From: Paracoccaceae bacterium
GTDB taxonomy: Bacteria > Pseudomonadota > Alphaproteobacteria > Rhodobacterales > Rhodobacteraceae
DNA: 9,266 nucleotides
Assembly (NCBI GenBank): GCA_007121055.1
Contig: SKMM01000208.1
Location: forward strand, 1 to 9,266
Direction of reading: 5' to 3'
Position numbers and translations under genes: made by a program. Shown piece by piece: positions 6,168 to 9,266 of the stretch (positions are counted from its first letter, which is position 1; every line of letters begins with the position of its first letter). Below the pieces are notes generated by a model. The model did not search any database. It was given only the letters and a program-made list of their open reading frames with translations, and had not been told where the DNA came from.

Positions 6168-6596
6168 TCAGACGATCTCGATCAGTTCGATGTCGAAGGT
6201 CAGGTCGCGGCCCGCGAGCGGATGGTTGGCGTCGAGCACCACCACCTCATCAGTGACCTCGGCCACGGTGACGGGCAGGGCCTGACCCTCGGGGGTCTGC
6301 ACCTGCAGCCGCGTGCCGGGGTCGAGCGGGATGTGGTCGGGCACCTGCGCGCGCGGCACCTGCTGAAGGCCTTCGGGGCGGTGATCGCCATAGGCTTCGG
6401 CGGCGGGGACCTCGACCACCTTCTTCTCGCCCACGCTCATGCCGGGCAGGGCCTTGTCGAGGCCAGGGATGATCTGGCCCGAGCCCACGGTGAATTCCAG
6501 CGGATCGCGGCCGTCGGAACTGTCGAAGCTGGAGCCGTCGGCGAGGGTGCCGTTGTAATGGATACGGACGGTGTCGCCCGTTTTCACGGTGCTCAT
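6168..6596 (-). CDS. FKBP-type peptidyl-prolyl isomerase, SlyD-like
   Basis: This cytoplasmic prolyl cis-trans isomerase with chaperone activity has 142 residues. The FKBP fold begins with GDTVRIHYNGTLADGSSFDS (7-26). The core GQIIPGLDKALPGMSVGEKK (40-59) contains the conserved IIPGLD of the active-site region. The insert-in-flap region, about residues 70-120 (EAYGDH through PVTVAEVTDEVVVLD), marks it as SlyD-type rather than a minimal FKBP12-like enzyme. The fold closes with NHPLAGRDLTFDIELIEI (124-141). There is no histidine- and cysteine-rich tail as in E. coli SlyD, so nickel delivery is not supported. The ATG at 6596 has GAGG seven bases upstream. No signal peptide is visible. The gene is divergent from the M20 hydrolase gene, and its leader contains two tandem GC hairpins. 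Confidence 0.94.
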   Translation of the reverse strand: MSTVKTGDTVRIHYNGTLADGSSFDSSDGRDPLEFTVGSGQIIPGLDKALPGMSVGEKKVVEVPAAEAYGDHRPEGLQQVPRAQVPDHIPLDPGTRLQVQTPEGQALPVTVAEVTDEVVVLDANHPLAGRDLTFDIELIEIV

Positions 6597-6619
6597 GGAG
6601 AGACCTCATTTTCTGGGAA

Positions 6620-6652
6620 GGCCCCTTGGGGCCGGGTGCCCCGAGGCGGGGC
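6620..6652 (-). promoter_or_regulatory. Two tandem GC hairpins in the FKBP leader
   Basis: GGCCCC-TT-GGGGCC (6620-6633) and GCCCCG-AGG-CGGGGC (6638-6652) are two perfect six-pair inverted repeats separated by four bases. They lie 24 bases upstream of the FKBP start codon. If transcribed, they form two compact hairpins in the 5' leader, just ahead of the ribosome binding site. They could affect mRNA stability or translation, or one could be a protein-binding palindrome. No known riboswitch is recognised. Confidence 0.4.
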
Positions 6653-6747
6653 CGTGAATTTCGGAGGCCGCCGGCAAGCGGGTGCTCCGTCTATCCGATC
6701 AAAAGTGGCGATTCGGGCCGCGCATGTAAACCCCCGCCGGGGCCGGG

Positions 6748-6776
6748 TTGCGGGGGCCGGTGGCCTGTTCTAGCGT
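6748..6776 (+). promoter_or_regulatory. Possible promoter of the M20 hydrolase gene
   Basis: TTGCGG (6748-6753) and TAGCGT (6771-6776) are separated by exactly 17 bases and lie 22 bases upstream of the start codon. Each matches three of six consensus positions, which is common for alphaproteobacterial promoters but not strong. The -35 overlaps the right arm of a 7-bp inverted repeat, CCCCCGC (6731-6737) with GCGGGGG (6750-6756), which could be an operator. Confidence 0.33.
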
Positions 6777-6798
6777 CATAGCCTTGCAGGGAGGGCGC

Positions 6799-8118
6799 AT
6801 GGCGGAGGCTCAGGGCCAGCTGAAGGCGATCCGGGGCGCGGTCGTGGCGCGGCGCGCGGAGCTGATCGCGCTGACGCAGGCGATGGTGCGCATCCCGACG
6901 CTGAACCCGCCCGGTCGCCTCTATGCCGAATTCTGCGACATGCTGCGCGCCAGGCTGGAGGGCGCGGGCTGGCAGGTGCAGGTCCTGCGCGCCACCGGCG
7001 CCCCGGGGGACAGCGACGCGCACCCGCGCTGGAACCTCGTCGCGCGTCTGGAGGGCGCAGCGCCCGGCGAGACGGTGCATTTCAACAGCCATCACGACGT
7101 GGTGCCGGTGGGCGCGGGCTGGACCCGCGACCCCTTCGGTGCCGAGCTCGACCAGGGTCGAATCTGGGGCCGCGGCACCTGCGACATGAAGGGCGGGCTG
7201 GCCACCTCGATCATCGCGGCCGAGGCCTTTGCGGCGGCCGTTCCCGCGTTTGCCGGCGCCATCGAGGTCAGTTCCGTGGCCGACGAGGAATCGGGCGGCT
7301 TCGCCGGCACCGCCTGGCTGGCCCAGCGCGGCTGGTTTGACCCCGCGCGGGTGCAGCATGTCATCATCCCCGAACCCCTGCACAAGGACAGCATCTGCCT
7401 GGGCCACCGCGGCGTCTGGTGGGCCGAGGTCGAAACCCATGGACGCATCGCCCACGGCTCCATGCCATTCCTCGGCGACAGTGCCATCGCCCACATGGGC
7501 GCGCTTTTGCACGAGATCGACACGGTGCTGCAGCCGGCGCTTGCCGCAAGGCGCACCGCCATGCCGGTGATCCCCGAGGGCGCCCGCGCCTCGACGCTGA
7601 ACATCAACGCCATCCACGGCGGCGAGCCAGAGCAGGCGCAGGGCTACACCGGCCTGCCCACCCCCTGCGTCGCCGACCGCTGCCGCATCGTGCTGGACCG
7701 CCGCTTCCTGGCCGAGGAGCGGTTGGAGGACGTCAAGGCCGAGATCCGCGACCTTGTGGGCCGGGTGGCTTCGCGGCGGGGGTTTTCCTTCGAGCTCCGC
7801 GAGCTGTTCGAGGTCCACCCCTCCATGACCACCCCCGACGCGCCGGTGGTGCGGGCGCTGGCCGACGGCATTGCGGCGGTGTTCGGCCGGCCGGCCGCGC
7901 TGGTGGCCTCGCCCGGGACCTATGACCAGAAACATGTGGACCGGATCGGCGGGCTGAAGAACGTCATCGCCTATGGGCCCGGGGTGCTGGACCTCGCGCA
8001 TCAGCCCGACGAGTGGATTGCGGTGGACGACATGTGCGAGGCCGCCTGCGTGATGGGACTTGCGCTTGCGACGCTTCTGGGCCGACAGTCGGCCGAAGCC
8101 GCGGCTTGTACCGCATGA
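6799..8118 (+). CDS. M20-family metallo-amidohydrolase (ArgE/DapE-like deacylase)
   Basis: This is a probable cytoplasmic zinc-dependent hydrolase of N-acyl amino acids or small peptides, 439 residues long. The di-metal site is intact: His98 and Asp100 in SHHDVVP, Asp129 in GRGTCDMKGG (shared ligand), catalytic Glu163 and ligand Glu164 in VADEESGG, Glu192 in IIPEPL, and His401 in LAHQPDEW near the end. The dimerisation (lid) domain occupies about residues 200-320. I chose ATG 6799 because AGGGAGG lies immediately upstream; the frame is open to 6748 but without another good start. Sequence alone cannot tell acetylornithine deacetylase, succinyl-diaminopimelate desuccinylase and broader deacylases apart. 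The neighbouring peptide-type binding-protein gene, 46 bases downstream, argues for breakdown of an imported compound rather than arginine or lysine biosynthesis. Confidence 0.92.
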   Translation: MAEAQGQLKAIRGAVVARRAELIALTQAMVRIPTLNPPGRLYAEFCDMLRARLEGAGWQVQVLRATGAPGDSDAHPRWNLVARLEGAAPGETVHFNSHHDVVPVGAGWTRDPFGAELDQGRIWGRGTCDMKGGLATSIIAAEAFAAAVPAFAGAIEVSSVADEESGGFAGTAWLAQRGWFDPARVQHVIIPEPLHKDSICLGHRGVWWAEVETHGRIAHGSMPFLGDSAIAHMGALLHEIDTVLQPALAARRTAMPVIPEGARASTLNINAIHGGEPEQAQGYTGLPTPCVADRCRIVLDRRFLAEERLEDVKAEIRDLVGRVASRRGFSFELRELFEVHPSMTTPDAPVVRALADGIAAVFGRPAALVASPGTYDQKHVDRIGGLKNVIAYGPGVLDLAHQPDEWIAVDDMCEAACVMGLALATLLGRQSAEAAACTA

Positions 8119-8128
8119 ACTTGGCGAG

Positions 8129-8146
8129 GGGCGCGCCCGCGCGCCC
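8129..8146 (+). promoter_or_regulatory. Intercistronic GC hairpin
   Basis: GGGCGCG (8129-8135) and CGCGCCC (8140-8146) form a seven-pair stem with a four-base loop. It lies in the 46-base gap between the hydrolase stop and the binding-protein start, just before AGGGAGG. Such hairpins ahead of binding-protein genes often stabilise the downstream message, so that this protein is made in excess over its operon partners. That role is inferred here. Confidence 0.4.
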
Positions 8147-8164
8147 GGACAGGGAGGGGACGCG

Positions 8165-9266
8165 ATGACACGTCCAGTCACGCTTTCGGCCGTGGCACTG
8201 GCACTGGGCCTGGCGGCACCGCTGGGGGCGCAGGCGCAGGGCACCATCAGCCTCGGCATGGTGCTGGAGCCGCCGGGGCTCGACCCCACCGCCGGCGCGG
8301 CCGCCGCGATCCGCGAGGTCACCTATGCCAACATCTTCCAGGGGCTGACGCGGTTCGGCCCTGACGGGTCGATCCTGCCATCGCTCGCGCGCGAGTGGGA
8401 GATCAGCGAAGACGGCCTGACCTATACCTTCCACCTCGCCCAGGGCGTGACCTTCCACGACGGCACGCCAATGACCGCGGCGGACGTGGTCTTCACCCTC
8501 GACCGCGCCCGCGCCGAGGGCTCCACCAACGCCCAGCCGCAGCTCTTTGCCGCCATCGACAGTGTCGAGGCGCTCAATGACCACACCGTCCGCGTCACCC
8601 TGTCCCAACCCGACGGGGCGTTCCTGTTCAACATGGCCTGGGGCGACGCGGTGATCCTGTCGCCCGAGAGCGTGGACACGAACGCCTCCAACCCCATCGG
8701 CACCGGCCCGTTCCGCTTCGTGCGCTGGGTCCAGGGCGACCGCATCGAGCTTGAGCGCAACCCTGACTACTGGGGCGAGCCCGTGGCGTTGGAGCGCGCC
8801 ACCTTCCGCTTCATCCAGGACCCCAACGCGGCCTTCGCCGCCATGATGGCCGGCGACGTCGATGCGTTCCCGAACTTCCCCGCCCCCGAGACGCTGGCGC
8901 AGTTCGAGGCCGACCCGCGCTTCTCCGTCATCGTGGGCAACACCGAGGGCAACACGATCCTCGCCATGAACCACCGCCACGAGGCCCTCGCCGACATCCG
9001 CGTCCGCCAGGCCATCGCCCACGCCATCAACCGCCAGGACATCATCGACGGCGCCATGTTCGGCTTCGGCACCCCGATCGGGACGCATTTCGCCCCGCAC
9101 CACCCCGATTACGTGGACCTGACCGAGCTGTCGCCCCACGACCCAGACGCCGCCCGCGCGCTGCTGGCAGAGGCCGGACACGAGGGGCTGTCGCTGCGCC
9201 TCGCGCTGCCGCCCCCCGCCTATGCCCGCCGCGGCGGCGAGATCGTGGCGGCGCAACTGCGCGAGG
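8165..9266 (+). CDS. ABC transporter solute-binding protein, family 5 (peptide/opine type), 3' end outside window
   Basis: This periplasmic binding protein delivers peptides, opines or similar solutes to an ABC importer. The frame is open from ATG 8165 to the window end, giving 367 codons of an expected 500 or so. AGGGAGGGGA (8151-8160) is a strong ribosome binding site. A Sec signal peptide is clear: a short basic start, a hydrophobic core at residues 7-20 and GAQA before a cleavage site after about residue 24. The family 5 signatures are present: GLDPTAG near residue 38, YTFHLAQGVTFHDGTPMTAADVVFT in the region 87-111 (key part TFHDGTPMTAADVVF, 96-110), IGTGPFRF (178-185), ERNPDYWG (197-204) and IRVRQAIAHAINR further on. 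There is no lipobox. The permease and ATPase genes should follow beyond the window. The substrate cannot be read from the sequence; the preceding M20 hydrolase hints at an acylated amino acid or peptide. Confidence 0.95.
   Translation, partial: MTRPVTLSAVALALGLAAPLGAQAQGTISLGMVLEPPGLDPTAGAAAAIREVTYANIFQGLTRFGPDGSILPSLAREWEISEDGLTYTFHLAQGVTFHDGTPMTAADVVFTLDRARAEGSTNAQPQLFAAIDSVEALNDHTVRVTLSQPDGAFLFNMAWGDAVILSPESVDTNASNPIGTGPFRFVRWVQGDRIELERNPDYWGEPVALERATFRFIQDPNAAFAAMMAGDVDAFPNFPAPETLAQFEADPRFSVIVGNTEGNTILAMNHRHEALADIRVRQAIAHAINRQDIIDGAMFGFGTPIGTHFAPHHPDYVDLTELSPHDPDAARALLAEAGHEGLSLRLALPPPAYARRGGEIVAAQLRE

Noticed and set aside
6691..9256. Two long - strand open frames (6691-8322 and 7964-9256)
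   Set aside because: They are antisense to the M20 hydrolase and binding-protein genes, whose motifs and ribosome binding sites are clear. Their translations are low-complexity Gly/Ala/Arg/His strings without recognisable domains.
1..9266. CRISPR arrays, toxin-antitoxin, anti-phage or other novel defence modules
   Set aside because: No regularly spaced repeats and no gene with such domains were seen. The intact genes belong to known families.

Overview
The window is strongly GC-rich. Its gene content is typical of an alphaproteobacterium, most likely the Rhodobacteraceae. The supporting genes are a PduO-type cobalamin adenosyltransferase beside a small HIG1-like 'twin transmembrane' protein and an etfB-etfA pair, a stand-alone divergent FliM-like protein, and a tyrosine recombinase relic of a type common in that family. 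This placement rests on remembered family features, not on a search.

Layout: (1) Positions 1-1889, + strand: the C-terminal half of a sensor histidine kinase, cut by the window edge, followed by a FliM/FliN-family protein that may be co-transcribed with it. (2) Positions 1890-3092: about 1.2 kb without an intact gene. It holds two perfect inverted repeats, the C-terminal remnant of an IS5-type transposase (- strand), and a decayed tyrosine-recombinase integrase (+ strand). The integrase has two frameshifts, an early stop and a lost catalytic tyrosine. (3) Positions 3093-3168, - strand: an intact tRNA-Trp(CCA) gene whose 3' end faces the integrase relic. This is the classic arrangement of an element integrated at a tRNA, here in an advanced state of decay. 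(4) Positions 3360-6596, - strand: etfA and etfB (start and stop overlapping), the adenosyltransferase gene, a 67-residue membrane protein and a SlyD-like FKBP prolyl isomerase. These are core metabolism and housekeeping functions. (5) Positions 6799-9266, + strand, divergent from the FKBP gene: an M20-family amidohydrolase, then a periplasmic solute-binding protein of the peptide/opine ABC family that runs off the window. These two probably begin a transport and hydrolysis operon.

How the genes fit together: EtfAB carries electrons from acyl-CoA and other dehydrogenases to the quinone pool. The adenosyltransferase makes the cofactor for B12-dependent mutases, so both support acyl-CoA metabolism. 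The M20 enzyme and binding protein suggest uptake of an N-acylated amino acid or peptide and its cleavage in the cytoplasm. I found no intact novel system. The most notable material is the degraded mobile-element scar at tRNA-Trp, the divergent FliM-like protein beside a sensor kinase, and several strong GC hairpins in leaders and intercistronic gaps.
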